From NCBI GenBank assembly GCA_018697195.1, contig CM031857.1:94126617-94190616 (forward strand): a DNA stretch of 64,000 bases, written 5' to 3'. Made by a program: the position numbers and the translations under genes. Each line of letters starts with the position of its first letter. Position 1 is the stretch's first letter. The notes under the pieces were generated by a model that was given only the letters and a program-made list of their open reading frames with translations, was not told where the DNA came from and searched no databases. This document shows, piece by piece, positions 49,896 to 62,034 of the stretch. This DNA is from Certhia americana. Lineage: Eukaryota > Chordata > Aves > Passeriformes > Certhiidae.

Positions 49896-52339
49896 AGCCT
49901 TTAATATTTGGAATATTTTCCAGGTTTTGGATACAAGTGCTTAACTTAAGAGGCTGCTACCTGAGTTTCAGGATGGATCTTCACATCATTGACTTGTATG
50001 ACCTTTTTTCCAATAGGAACTTGACATGCTAAAAAAAAAGGCAAAATGCATTCAGTAGGTCACTTGAACTACATCAATAGGGAACCAAATCATGGGATAC
50101 AAAATTTTGTGCACATGACTCACAGTTAAGGAAGGTCTTTAAAAGTTACTGGCAAACTCATGACAGTAATTACCATCATACCTTCAAAATATTTAAAATT
50201 TTAAAATCCATTTTTCAGAGGAAGAAAAATGAGTTCAAGTAAAAGATTTAAAGAAAATGTTGGATTTCTTGTATTAGAAGTCAGCAGACATTATTGTAGT
50301 TCCACTGGAAATGAACTTGGCCCATTGTGCTTTTCCCTGGCTTAAAAGCTTGGCTATTAAAAGCTAACAGGTCTATTTTTGATCAGAATCAGACTTTGAA
50401 TCTCATACCTTTCTGTTAACTTCAACGGATTTACTGTATTTTTTATAATGGAGATTAGAATTTGTCTTGTGGTCTGAATGTAATTTAAAAGAATTATGCA
50501 GAAAGACAAGGCAAGTAAAGCTCCTGTCAAAAGGTTAGAAAAATCAATACACAGAGCAGAAAATAAAGTAGTAAAAAGGGTATTAAACCCCCCAAAAGTT
50601 AAAATGTCATTTTGATATGAAAGAGAGGAATTTTACTGAGAAACTGTGTTATGTAGCATAAGCTATCAGTATGAATAGGCAATCAGCCTCATGATTGTTG
50701 GAAGAGCATGATGCATAGTTGTGTAACTTTTTTGCACCCTTGGAGTATGTCTGGCCCTTCTGAGTTAATTACTCTCTTTCCATATATGAAAGTGCTGAAA
50801 AGAGACTCCAAGTCTCCCTTTCCACTAAAACATAAACCCTTAGTTTTCTTTGCTGACTGTGTATTTGACAGTCATTTTTTCTTTTTTTGTCCTTTTGCTC
50901 AGATGAGATCAGTGATATTCTTCATTTATTTTCCGATCTGTAATTGCAATTGACTTTGTACTTCAGTTAAAGACTTTCATGTACTATGTAAAAAGTTCTA
51001 TTATGAAATTATTTTCTTAGAATATGTTTCACTATAAATCATCTAATGATTACCCAAAACAAATACTACTGTCTTAAACTTTCAAATTTTTGCATATTTT
51101 CCTAAATATTTATGAATGTGCATCCTTATTTAAAATAAGATTTTTCCCCAGTATTTTCAAATGGTTTAAAATTATGTATTAGAACTTAAATGCAATCAAT
51201 GCCTTAAAAATATTAGTAACAAAATGCATGTGATATTAATTTGTAATTGCAGTCCTTTTCCTAACTAGATTGATAATACAGTTTTACTTTTATTTCTGTA
51301 AGCTTAATGCAAGCATCATATTAATTCCTTATTGTATAAAGCTCGTGTTTCAGATATAATTTAAATCCTTATCTCACTTTTTTATATGAGACTGTCTCTT
51401 TTTAAACTGAACACTGGCAGGAGATTCTGGTACTTTAAGCACTGTCTTAATGTAAGTATTATTCCCCTTTTTAATTTGAAAAAGAACAGAAGCCTCTCTA
51501 CCCTCTCTGATACCTCTAGAACTCAGCAGGATCAATTGCAGCTGTTTTAAATCCTGAATGATCTTCACATTGGGTAAATGATATCAGCTAGAGGAAAGCA
51601 TCTGTATTCAAGGACATCTCATCATTAGAATAGGTCATGAGTTCCCATTATGGAACCTTCAAGAACTCTTCAAATTAAGAAATCTACACAAAATTCACTT
51701 TCAGTAAAAAGGATTGTCCTCTGAAATACATAAATTCTAGTTTTTAAAATATCTATTAAAATAACACAGAAGTGTGTGCCAAGAAGACTTTAGGGCTAGC
51801 AATCAGAGAATTTGTCTGGAACCACTTGATTTAATTAAAAGTGTTTTTATGGGATACATAGCATGGCTGCCATGTATCATCACATATTTTTTGGCTTTTA
51901 TTGAACTCACCTTCATAAATTTTGATGAAATTCACTTCATTGTTGATCACATTTATTATCAGTATGCTCGAAGATGGCTCCATTGTTACTTTTAAACATA
52001 TTCTGAACACTGAACAGAAGGTCAAATATCAATTTGTCTGAAGTAGTTGCCAGAAATGACACTTGCAGTCTTGTGAAAACGTTGAAAATTTCATAATGAA
52101 AAGGTCATAACATGTTATCAGACACCTTGCAGCAGGAACCAAAACCAATTAAATTTTATTTTAAAAGAGAGATGAATTGAATAGCAATATTACCATATCC
52201 AAGGATATGTGGATTTGCAATACCAACATTAAGTAGCAATTTTAAATCAAAATTAATACATAGACTGCTGTGGTTTTTCTTCCAATCATAAAGTTCTTAT
52301 TTATGTCAAATAAGAAAGATGCTAAAGAATATAATTCCT
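49896..52339. other. AT-rich non-coding stretch
   Basis: No gene, RNA gene or recognised repeat. Short frames near 50708-50953 and 51774-51995 show no motif. Confidence 0.65.
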
Positions 52340-52485
52340 GGAATATTAAATTGGAAGGGTCCTCAAAGATCATCTGCTTTATCTTTTGCTGTGAAAAGTA
52401 GTCTAGACAAGATGGCCCAGCAGCCCACCTGAGTATAATCTGTTCAGTGCTGGGGAAGTATCCAGGGTTAGGGAAGATGAAATAA
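52340..52485 (-). mobile_element. Probable ancient CR1 remnant
   Basis: On the plus strand 'attggaagggtcctcaaaga' followed by 'tcatctgc' matches the start of a reverse-oriented CR1 3' end, and 'cagtgctggggaagtatcca' further on fits the next known block. Very diverged. Confidence 0.45.
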
Positions 52486-52911
52486 TGTCTCAATCTAAGT
52501 ATATTTTGCCTGACCTTGAGCAAAGAGAAGTCAGAGATTCTGCAGTTGTATTCTCATAAACAACCTGCAAAATCAGTCCTGCAGCTGACTTTAAAGATAT
52601 TAATTCACTAGATCAAATTAAAGAACTAATTTCATTAAAAGAATTGCATTTTTTGCATATAATACTTCCTCAGCCTATAAACACTTTCCACTTTATCAGT
52701 AAATTCCCCCCTGCACCACTAACCAACAAACTAAAATATATGTTCTATTGTTTTTCTTGTCTTCTAACAGAATCTTTCCAACAATTTTCTTAAACACTAA
52801 TTAAAATCTGCTATGTCAAAGTGGCATACCTTATGTTTATACACTAGTTTTGACTGATCTCTAACAGGTGTATAACTGGTAAGTAACTATTGTATATATA
52901 CCAGTTTTGGT
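52486..52911. other. AT-rich non-coding DNA
   Basis: Nothing recognisable. Confidence 0.6.
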
Positions 52912-52982
52912 TTTGGGTTTGTTTGTTTGTTTGTTTTTGTATTTTGTTTGTTTGTTTGTTTGTTTTATTTTTATTTTTATAT
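52912..52982. repeat. (GTTT)n / (TTTTA)n tract
   Basis: Runs of GTTT, then TTTTA, about 70 bp. A simple repeat. Confidence 0.92.
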
Positions 52983-55900
52983 ACATTTGGGGAAAAAAAT
53001 CCTGCCATGGATATCAGTAATAGATAGATAATAAACTCATAGAAATATGAGTTTAAACCTACACTTGTCAGCTAAAGTTTTTTACTTTTATCAGAACTGT
53101 CACTGAGGTCAATAAACAGTCCTATTAACAGGCACACCAGCATGTAGTTGATGAATATAAAGTATTAGTCTGTGTTTTGCATGTGATGTGTTATTAAACT
53201 CACTAAGTACTGATAAGTAGAGTAGATATAGTATTGAACAGCAGAGAGGCTTCACATACCTCCTGCCCTGACTGCTACAAGACCGTGACATGTCTGCAGT
53301 TATAACAATATAGATCCACTCTCCCTTTCCTCTTTTCTTTGCAAATTACATTAAAGAATTTTCTATAAGTTCTCTATATTTTACTGCACAGATTGCTTTT
53401 CTAACACATGTTAAAACACACATATATTCAGAAAAAAAAGAAAAAAAATTGTTTCCAGACTTGAAAATCTGAACAGATTTTTCCATTTAGGTGCAGAAAA
53501 GGAATTCTGGTCAGAGAAGAGCAAGTTTAGAATTTTCTCTTAACCATCTGTCTACCTTCTTCCTTCCTCTGTATCAACATATAAATTTTGAGATGTATGT
53601 AGAAAATGCATCAATTATGTTTGTTTGAGGAAGAGGTGAGCAGCCTGAGGAGTGTACCTGGAAATGCAGAAGAAAAAAATCTAGCTTTCCAGATCTGGAA
53701 ATTTCTGATTAACCTTTCATGAGTGATTGCTGAAGAACAGAAGCCATTTCAAAAGAGAACAGCCAGCAATGTTCATGTTTACAGAACTGATACATTTCCC
53801 TACTTAAATGCCATCAAGCAAATAACAAGAAAATTAAATAACCAATAACATAACAAAATATCCATATAGCAAACCAAAGCTCTTAACAACAGAAAATATT
53901 CTACATTTAGATTTTTTTAAAAAGCATATAAAAATCTAAATTTTATTCCTTTATCAATGCTTACTGTTACAGTTACATTGTCTATATGTAATTTAATCTT
54001 ATAACCTTTTCATTTAATATTTTTGCATAAATTCAGTACCTATTCAAACACGCATGAAATTACTTATATAGCATTCTATGTCTATAGAACATAATGATGA
54101 AATGGTCAACACTACTTGTTTCATTGAAATAACTTCTTGATAAGTTGATAAATGTCCTCAGATTTATTTGAGTTATAGAATTTTATAGTGTATAAAGATT
54201 CTGTGATTTTTCACGTCATTGGTACTTTGGGGTCTTGCCAGTGCTTCTTGAATCCTGCTTCTGTCTCCAGTATGGACTCTTTCAAAAGTTACCTGACTTA
54301 TCTTTTAGCTTCCAAACAAAAGGACAAAACTAATCTCATCACTATTTATTTCATTTTATTTACCATTATTCTTCTAGTGAAAGTTAGGATCACACTTTCC
54401 TGTAAAACATAATTCCATTTTAGAGAGTATGAAACTTGTTCTTCTGACTACTGAAATTTCCTGGCCAGAAATGGTTGAGTATATTTGGTTGTTTAATCTT
54501 TCTGAAGTATTTAAATTTAATTTTCTAAAATACTTACTGCCATTAAGATTGATTTTCCTTAAATGTAACCTGCAAATGTGGCCATTTTCATCTGAACTAG
54601 AAGAGTAGCAAGACTCAATATTTTCCATAGAATTTGTTATGGAGCTACATCTTGAAAATGGGTAAGTTTAGTGAATATTGTAAAGATCTGTACTTTGAGA
54701 GGCAGAAATTCGTGATACCCAAGTTTGTTTCTCTCCTTGTAGCCATTACAGGTAAGTTTTTTCTATGCACCCTGAATTCAAAAGCATAAAGTATACAGCT
54801 ATGTTTTCTGTTTTCTTCCCGTGGTCTGCAAAGACACATTGTTCTGTTCTGGGGATGGGGGGGTGAGGTGAGACTGAGCTGGTGCAGGGCTCTTTGATAG
54901 CTCTCAGTAAGAAAACCTGGCAAAAATGGCTTAATACGGTAAGTGCTTTAATAAGGCAGAATAAAAAAAGGAATTCAATTAGTGAGTAAACCTTCTTTCT
55001 CAATGGGCACCTGTTTGTGTAGCACTGGACAGAGCCCATTTGGATTTTCTCCTGGTGCACAGTGAAGAGGAGAGCAGATCCTAACCACAGGAAGAAGCTC
55101 TCCCCTTTGGTCCTTTGAGCTACTATCCAATTCCCTCATATTCTAAACAATGTTCTCCAAGAACTTGCTGCTGCACTGTCAGCCCAAGGCAAGGCCACAC
55201 AGGTGACATGCACATGTGGCAGGAGCTGCCCAAGGGGCTGTGTTGTGGTGGACTGGCTGCACTCATTCTGCAGCCCAGCAACATGAGCAGCACAGCATGG
55301 GCATGTGCCCTCTCAGGTTAATTGCCACATACTGCCTACCTTTCCCAAATCTAAGTTACAGACTACCTTATTTCCATCTTAGTTTCTCAAGCCCTAAATG
55401 TGAGTCCAAATAGAGTAGACATGCCCTGCTAATAATGACCACTGGCTCTCAAATATTGCATTTTCCACAATCCACACTACCAGTTTCTTTTTTCTTCGGT
55501 AGAAGATGAAGAGTGTGATTATTAATTAATGAATTTTCACAAACCATAGTACATAATAATTACTGATTTTATAAATTAAGCATGTAGTCCTACTCCATAA
55601 TTAGAAAATTAAGGCTATAAAAATACTCTACTCAGTAAAAGAAGGATCCACAATAAATTGTGCCCTTTCCTTTTGGAGTGTCTCACTCAGCATCTCTCTA
55701 AAGCAATGTTTGAAAGCATTGCACTGGGGAAATTCTCTGATTTGGTTTAAATATGAAGTTATATAAAGGTTAGCTGAAAAGGAAGAGTAAGGCATGTAGT
55801 ATGCTGTCCAATGTAAGGTTCATTCTTATATACTGCCATGCTTGTCTTTTCACCTCCCAAAAAGTAGAGCTCTGCTGGTGGGGAATCACAAAAGTCTCCT

Positions 55901-56839
55901 GAGTCTGCTTAAAAGGACAAAGAAATCGTTTGGTCAACTTGCAAATTACATTCTGCAAAAAAAATTGTTCCTACTTTAGTTCAGTTAAAACGATCTCCAC
56001 ATTCTACCTTGAAATACTGCTAAATTTTCTTCTGCTTTGTTACAATGGAGTGGTAAAAGTGAAAAGTAAAAATGTCTTATATCTTCTGATAGAAGAGAAG
56101 GCCACATGGAAAAGGAATTTAATTACAATAGACTGTACATATCTGTACTGAAATTTATGAGAATATGAAAATAGAATATAAATTTTGTACAAAACACAAT
56201 TAATGTTTTCTAATAATATGCATGTGACTATCTCAAATATTATAAATCCAAATCTGTATACACATGCTCAAAAACACAGAGTGCCTCAAAAACTGTGTTA
56301 GGATTATAGACGTTGTAATGGTGAGTAGCTGACCTTGTAACAAAGAATGTTAATTAATTGGATCATATATAAAAGAGCATATAAACTTAATTAGGAAATT
56401 TTGGAAAATTCCTCAGAAGTAAGGCGTCTTTGAAATTAGGATTGACAGCACAAAATGAACGTAATGAATCCCTTGAGTTAATAAAAAGATCAGTTTTGAA
56501 TATCATTTTGGAAAACTTGCACTAAATTTAATCAAGAAACAGCAAAAGTACCCAAGGAAGCAGAATTCCAAAATTAAAAAAAAAAAAAAAAAAACAAAAA
56601 ACCTCTGTTATGAATAACTTTGCTTATTTGTAGCAGAACAGAATTAATGTCATGTATCCTGCAGTTGCTGCAGACCTTCAATGACATAGATGTACAACTT
56701 GTTTTGGCTTTGAAGGTGTGGTGTGGTCCATGATGCCAATTTATCTTCAGTGTAGGGATTGTTGCTGACTTCCTCTATGAATCAATGGGTATATATATCA
56801 AAAACTTTTTTTCAGTTTGCTGGCCAATTGAGCTAATGG
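52983..56839. other. AT-rich non-coding stretch with a GC-richer patch
   Basis: The patch at about 54830-55330 is GC-richer, with overlapping short frames on both strands. It shows no motif or family that I recognise. Poly-A (A19) lies at 56576-56594. No gene called. Confidence 0.55.
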
Positions 56840-56870
56840 TGATCCTCACTCAATGTGCTGGGGACCACTG
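56650..56870 (-). mobile_element. Possible hAT DNA-transposon end
   Basis: The minus strand starts CAGTGGTCCCCAGC at 56870, the classic terminal motif of hAT (Charlie-type) elements. It is followed outside by TTCTAGAG at 56871-56878, which fits the preferred 8-bp hAT target nTCTAGAn. I could not find the matching second end, so the inner limit given is arbitrary. Confidence 0.4.
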
Positions 56871-56930
56871 TTCTAGAGAAAACTGAACCCTGAGAAACTA
56901 TCTGCAAATTTTGGTATAATTATTTTCCAG

Positions 56931-57008
56931 GATATATTGGGATAAGGTGCACTCATCACTTTTCCAGTTAAAGCTGTGGAAAATTGTGGTCAGTTGCCAT
57001 ATATCCAC
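56931..57008 (+). repeat. Copy 1 of a diverged local repeat
   Basis: Similar to 59452-59541 (shared words 'ttattttccag', 'gcactcatca', 'ggaaaattgtg', 'atatccac' in the same order). Unknown family; probably two fragments of one old interspersed repeat. Confidence 0.6.
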
Positions 57009-59451
57009 AAAACTCCCACCAGTTTTGATATAAATAAGCAAATCTACAACTGAAAAGACGTCCAAGTCTATGAAAAATCTAACAAGCTTTTTTGAAGTAC
57101 TGACATTTGATACTTTAATTTTCTCAAAATCTTGGTCTGATAAGACTTCAGAATCCTTTATCTACAGCAGGGATAATTCAGCTGAATGGAAATACAAGAT
57201 CTGAGAATTAAAGCTGTGAAGAATCACTACAGATGATGCATATTCATGTGCACCTACAATAGTTTTTTAAAATTTGCAGTGTAGATTTCTGTAAGTTGTT
57301 TTAAAGAATGATGTCATAGGAAAAATGTTATTTGCACAGTATTAATGAATACAGGACTCAACCGCATACAAAGATTATTTTGCATTGCTTTTCCTTGAAT
57401 AAAATGTAGAAAATAAAATTGTTGTTGTAAAGGCAGATTATACTTCATGCACTTATTTCACAACATGAAGCAGAATTCCAATAAGAAACATGGCAAAATC
57501 TGAGACTTGCATTTAAAAATACATTATAAATTACTACTTCATCTGAATATATCTTCAGCAACAATACACAAAATTATCCATTCCTTCTTTATTATGTAGT
57601 TCTCTACCATTATTCAATATTGTCCCTAATGCTTCTACTATTCCTATTATCACTATTCAAGTAAAGATTGGATTCTATTTTTAGTTCTCATCTTGAATTG
57701 CTTTTTGAGTCTGGATAAGGTGCCTGTCTTTCTTTCTTCTTTTAAGAGAAAAAATTATTATGAATAAAGGCTTCCTTTGAATACTGCCTTTCTTTTGAAT
57801 AATGCTCTGCAGGTGAAACAGCTTCATGGCTTGACCTAAAGTCTAGTGAGTTCATAAGAAGCCTTTTATTGACTTCAGTGAGTTTTCCGTCAGACTACCT
57901 ATGTTAATACGAATCATATTGTGCAACCAACTTTTTACTTTGGGAAATGACACCAAATTTATACTTGAAATTTAATTCATTATACTGTTTTCTTATTCTC
58001 TTCAAATAATAACATTTCAAGTTTCAGATTCTGAATTGAATGTCATATGTAACTGACCACCACAGAGGAAAAAAGTTGATATGTCCCGAAAAGTTATTTG
58101 AAATATCAACTAAATTTGAATGGACCAAGTTGGTACTGTCACTAGACACATAATAAAAAAAAAAAAAAAAAAACCCAAACCAAAAAACCAAACCAAACCA
58201 ACCAACCAACCAAACGTTTGAAAAACTTATCTGACTGAACAGAATAAATGCATAGGGGCTTCCTGGGCATAATGTCATGCTCAAGAGAGCTAAGTAGTAA
58301 AGGCAGGAAATTTTTTCACCTTTTTTGAGGTTTTAATATTAAAAACACTATCCTAATATACTGAGACAGAGGAATGGCAGTGAATTTAAGACAAAATTAA
58401 AGAAAATCTATTGGAATAAGTTTAAGAACAACTGTGACATAATCTAGCCCTGGAGATACCTCAGACCCATAAGAGATTAGAAATCCCAAAGAAGTGTAAA
58501 GTTAAATTTTCATACTGCTTCAGTTATTAATAGAATCTTTGCTTCATAGCTGACATAATTTATAAAGCACATTAGGTTTTCCCACCATATTTATATAACA
58601 ACAAAACCAGTGGAAATAACAAACAAACATTTTATTAGGGTAAGGAGGAAGCTAAAAAAAGAAATAATTCCTTAATATGCCTGGATCATTTCCACAGTAC
58701 TGCCATATGGCCGATTCAGCTAGTGTGCAGCAAAGCTGCAATAATTTGTGATTGTTTTAGGCAGATATGGCAACTGTTTACTAAAGAAAAGAGAAACTAA
58801 CCTTTCAGTGAATATGGTGCTATACTTTCAGCATGCACAATCTTCTAGTGGTCCTAAATATTTCAAGGATGGAAAGCATTTCAAGTGGCTTAAAATGACC
58901 ACAATTATTTTTCCTCAATAGCCATGCCAAAGAATGACTGAAGCTTCCTTTCTGCTTTCTTTGATATGAAGAAAGGTAGGTAAAAGATGTCTAAGTGTAA
59001 CCCTACATACACAACTGAGGAAAGGTGACTAAGTTACTAAATGCAATGAAATCACATAAAATGGCTGCTATATCCATAAGTGCACATTGTACCTTTAAAA
59101 AAGCTAATGTAAGAATCAATAAATAAAAAAAACATACCTCACCAGTGGTTTAGCATAACAAAGCAACTCTAAAGTGACTACTTATATAAAAAGTTTCATC
59201 CTGACTCGTGCTATTAATTGCTTTATAAGGTTCTAGTTCTGTCATAATTCAAACCAGAAACCTGTACTGTCCTGGTCTTGTATTTTTGCTGGTGGTAGAA
59301 CTAGCACTCCTCTGACCAAAAAAAAGAGGCAATTTTTAGAAGAAAACTTCTCAGAAAAACTGAACCAGGGTAACAAAAACTTTCTTAAAATGGTGATTGT
59401 GTTAGTTCAAGGAAACTAAGCAAAAACATGACATGAATCTTTAATTCAGAG
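57009..59451. other. AT-rich non-coding stretch
   Basis: Includes an A19 tract and CCAAA/CCAA units at 58155-58216. No gene seen. Confidence 0.6.
58155..58216. repeat. A19 followed by (CCAAA/CCAA)n
   Basis: A19 at 58155-58173, then CCAAAC and CCAAC units to 58216. A compound simple repeat. Confidence 0.9.
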
Positions 59452-59541
59452 TTATTTTCCAGAATATACTGCACTAGGATGCACTCATCAGTTATCCACT
59501 TAAAACTGGAAAATTGTGATCAGTTCTTATCTATATATCCA
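59452..59541 (+). repeat. Copy 2 of the diverged local repeat
   Basis: Partner of 56931-57008, same orientation, about 2.5 kb away. The two copies differ by many substitutions and small indels, so the duplication is old. Confidence 0.6.
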
Positions 59542-60157
59542 CTTCAGAATTCAGATTAATTCAGGTAATAATTCATAATTATTATCTCTTTTGTGGGCAT
59601 TATTGAAAAAAAACCCTTAAAATCCTTGTACTGCATTTCTTTGCCAGTCTTCCGGAAATGTTACAATGCAACAAAAGTTCCCCGATTTTCAGGGACACCA
59701 GAAGTGACTTTAAAAAAGAAAAAGAGTCTTGTGTACTTGATATTTTTGCTTCTATATTCAAGCTTTCATGATACTTCCATGTAGAATATAGAAAAAAACA
59801 ATATTTTAAACTGTATTTATGTTTTGTTTATATCACAGTCTCCAGCTGAATAAAGACTATTTCTATTTATAGTAATAGTATTGATATCTCAACATGTAAC
59901 ACCAATAATTACTCCTATTATTAGTTTAGTGCCTATCAGCGCAGTATTAAGGGACAGATTTAAGATGCCTAGGAAGTGGACTTCCAGTTTGAAAATGTCG
60001 TAACATTTCTCCACTGTGGCCCAGTGTAGTTGAGCATCCATTGTACAAGTCTGCTGCATACAATATAAAGATGTTCTTCACAAAGTCTGCTCACATGCTG
60101 CTTCCCAGTTTTGCAGACTATGAATCAGTTATCAAATAGAATAGTATTTTTCTAGAC
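59542..60157. other. AT-rich non-coding DNA
   Basis: Nothing recognisable apart from TTCTAGAC at 60150-60157, discussed with the next entry. Confidence 0.55.
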
Positions 60158-60330
60158 CAGTGATTTTCAATCTTTTTTTCTTTCTTTTTCAAATTTGCAG
60201 ATAGATAAAATATTTCCACTGGAGAAGCAGACCTTTGAATAGAAAATTTTAAGTCACTCAAAAATAAGCTTATTTTTCAGTCTCCTTTCACATTTCTCAT
60301 CGTGTTACCTGATTAACGTTCCATTCAGAA
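60158..60330 (+). mobile_element. Possible hAT DNA-transposon end
   Basis: Starts CAGTGATTTTCAATCTTTTT at 60158, close to the CAGTGGTTCTCAACC-type hAT terminus. 'agcagacctttgaatagaaa' at 60225-60244 resembles the usual next block. The preceding 8 bp, TTCTAGAC (60150-60157), fit the hAT target nTCTAGAn. No second end was found, so the right limit is a guess. Confidence 0.4.
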
Positions 60331-61213
60331 ACTAAACAATTAAACCCACTTTGTCTGATGTTGTAGAGAAGCTTATGAAAAATCTACTCTTAATGAAGGT
60401 ATTGTAAATTCTGCATTAAATTAAGCAATGATAAGGACATATGAATTCAGAGTATTGGAAAGCCATAAGGTAATAACAGGGGTCTGCGTGTGGGTCACTG
60501 CATTCACCTTCTGGACAGTAGCTATTCTGAAGATTCTGTTTTCTGGTGAAAGAATGGATTTCAAGAGGGATTTCAAGTAGATCAATGGTGTTGCTTTGCA
60601 GGTATTTGTGGGAAATCATCCCAGCCAGAGTAAAATAACAGGAATATATTAAAATCTTTTTACTTTATGTTTACGATACATACTGTATTACAATGTAATT
60701 GCTTCAGCAGTGTATCTTCTAGTAGTAATAATGGTTCAAGTATTTTTATTGAGTGTTTGTCTTTTAAACACTAACTCAATTGCCTTTGCAAATATTTGCT
60801 TTCTAGCTGTTACCAGGAAGCTCAGCACAGTGCACCTTTTGAATCAAATCAGGAAAACCCTATCATTTCACTCAGTGCCTTCTACAGAATTACTTGAAGA
60901 AGTAAGCTTTAGGTGAGGAATTTAACAACCTTAGGGACCCTGTCTTATTAAAAACCCTTGGTTTGCTTTTGTCTATTAAAAGACAGTTCTGAGCTACAGA
61001 TTGAACTAAATAAAGTGACTAATTTTTTTGCTTCTTAGGATGTTAAGCATTTACTTTGATAACATATTTCAACCACTGTCTTGTGTGTAATAGCACAGCT
61101 TCTAGAACCAGGCATTTGTGTGAGGTTAATAATCATCAGGGAACATGACTCTCAGAGGTTCTGCTAGTGTGCATATTGGCAAATGTCAAGCCTGTATACA
61201 GATGCTTTGCAAA
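60331..61213. other. AT-rich non-coding DNA
   Basis: No gene or recognised repeat. Confidence 0.6.
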
Positions 61214-61247
61214 TGTTCTTAAGGAAACTGAAGTTTCCTTAAGAACA
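61214..61247. repeat. Perfect inverted repeat, 16-bp arms, 2-nt centre
   Basis: Left arm TGTTCTTAAGGAAACT (61214-61229), centre GA, right arm its exact reverse complement (61232-61247). All 16 base pairs are Watson-Crick, so RNA from either strand would form a stable short hairpin with a tight loop. No transposon end or terminator context is visible. Confidence 0.95.
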
Positions 61248-61513
61248 AGAATACCTCTTAGATAAAACCCAGATGCTGTGATCATCTGCCTTGCTAATTC
61301 TAGTTATCTTTAATGGGATTTGGGAGTTCATGATAGCAACACCTTGATGTTCAACTTCTTAATTCGGTGTATTACATCTTGCCTCTGTACTCATCAGTCA
61401 TACAGTTTACAATTAGAAGAAAGGAATAGCTTGTGTCTGTCTGAAAGACAACCTTCTTGGCTACAAATTCCCTGACTTATCTCCTTAAACCTAAGTACAG
61501 TGTCTTGCCATGT

Positions 61514-62034
61514 ATCACAGAATAATTCAGTTGGCAAAGATTTCCAAGATTAGTGAGTGCAGCCTTTGACGGGTCGCTGCCTTGTCAACTAGACTGCAGC
61601 ACTAAATGCAGCACCTGAATGTTTCTTGAACACCTCCAGGGATGTGACAGCCTGGGGGCAGCCCGGTCCCATGCTTAATAACCTTTTCACCAATTCCTTC
61701 TGGTATCCAATCTGAATCTCCTCTGGCATAGCTTGAGGCTGTCTTCTTGTCCTGTCACTGGCTGCCTGGCATATGAGGCTGACCTTCATCTGGCTACAAC
61801 CTCCTTCAAGGTAGCTTTAGATAGCTGTAAGGACTCTCCTGACCCCCTTTTCTCTAGGCTAAATAACCCCAGCTCCCACAGTTGCTCCTAATATGACAGT
61901 CTGTAGGCCATTCACCAGCTCCCTTGCCTTTCTCTGGATGTGCTTCAGCACCTCAATGTCTTTGTAGAAGTGAGGGGCCAAAACTGAGCACAAGATTTGA
62001 GGTGTGGCTTCACCAGGGCTGGGTACAGAAGTTC
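61514..62034 (-). mobile_element. CR1 LINE 3' half, about 520 bp
   Basis: On the plus strand it begins TATCACAGAATAATTCAG and continues with 'ttgaacacctccagggatg', 'ttctctaggctaaataaccc', 'tttctctggatgtgcttcag' and 'gaggtgtggcttcaccaggg'. These are the reverse-complement CR1 blocks in the right order. The terminal octamer is reduced to one imperfect copy. 5'-truncated and non-coding. Confidence 0.92.

Noticed and set aside
61099..61110. TTCTAGAA as the far target duplication of the hAT-like end at 60158
   Set aside because: The base next to it is not a hAT terminus (cacagc instead of cactg) and the 8-mer differs from TTCTAGAC.
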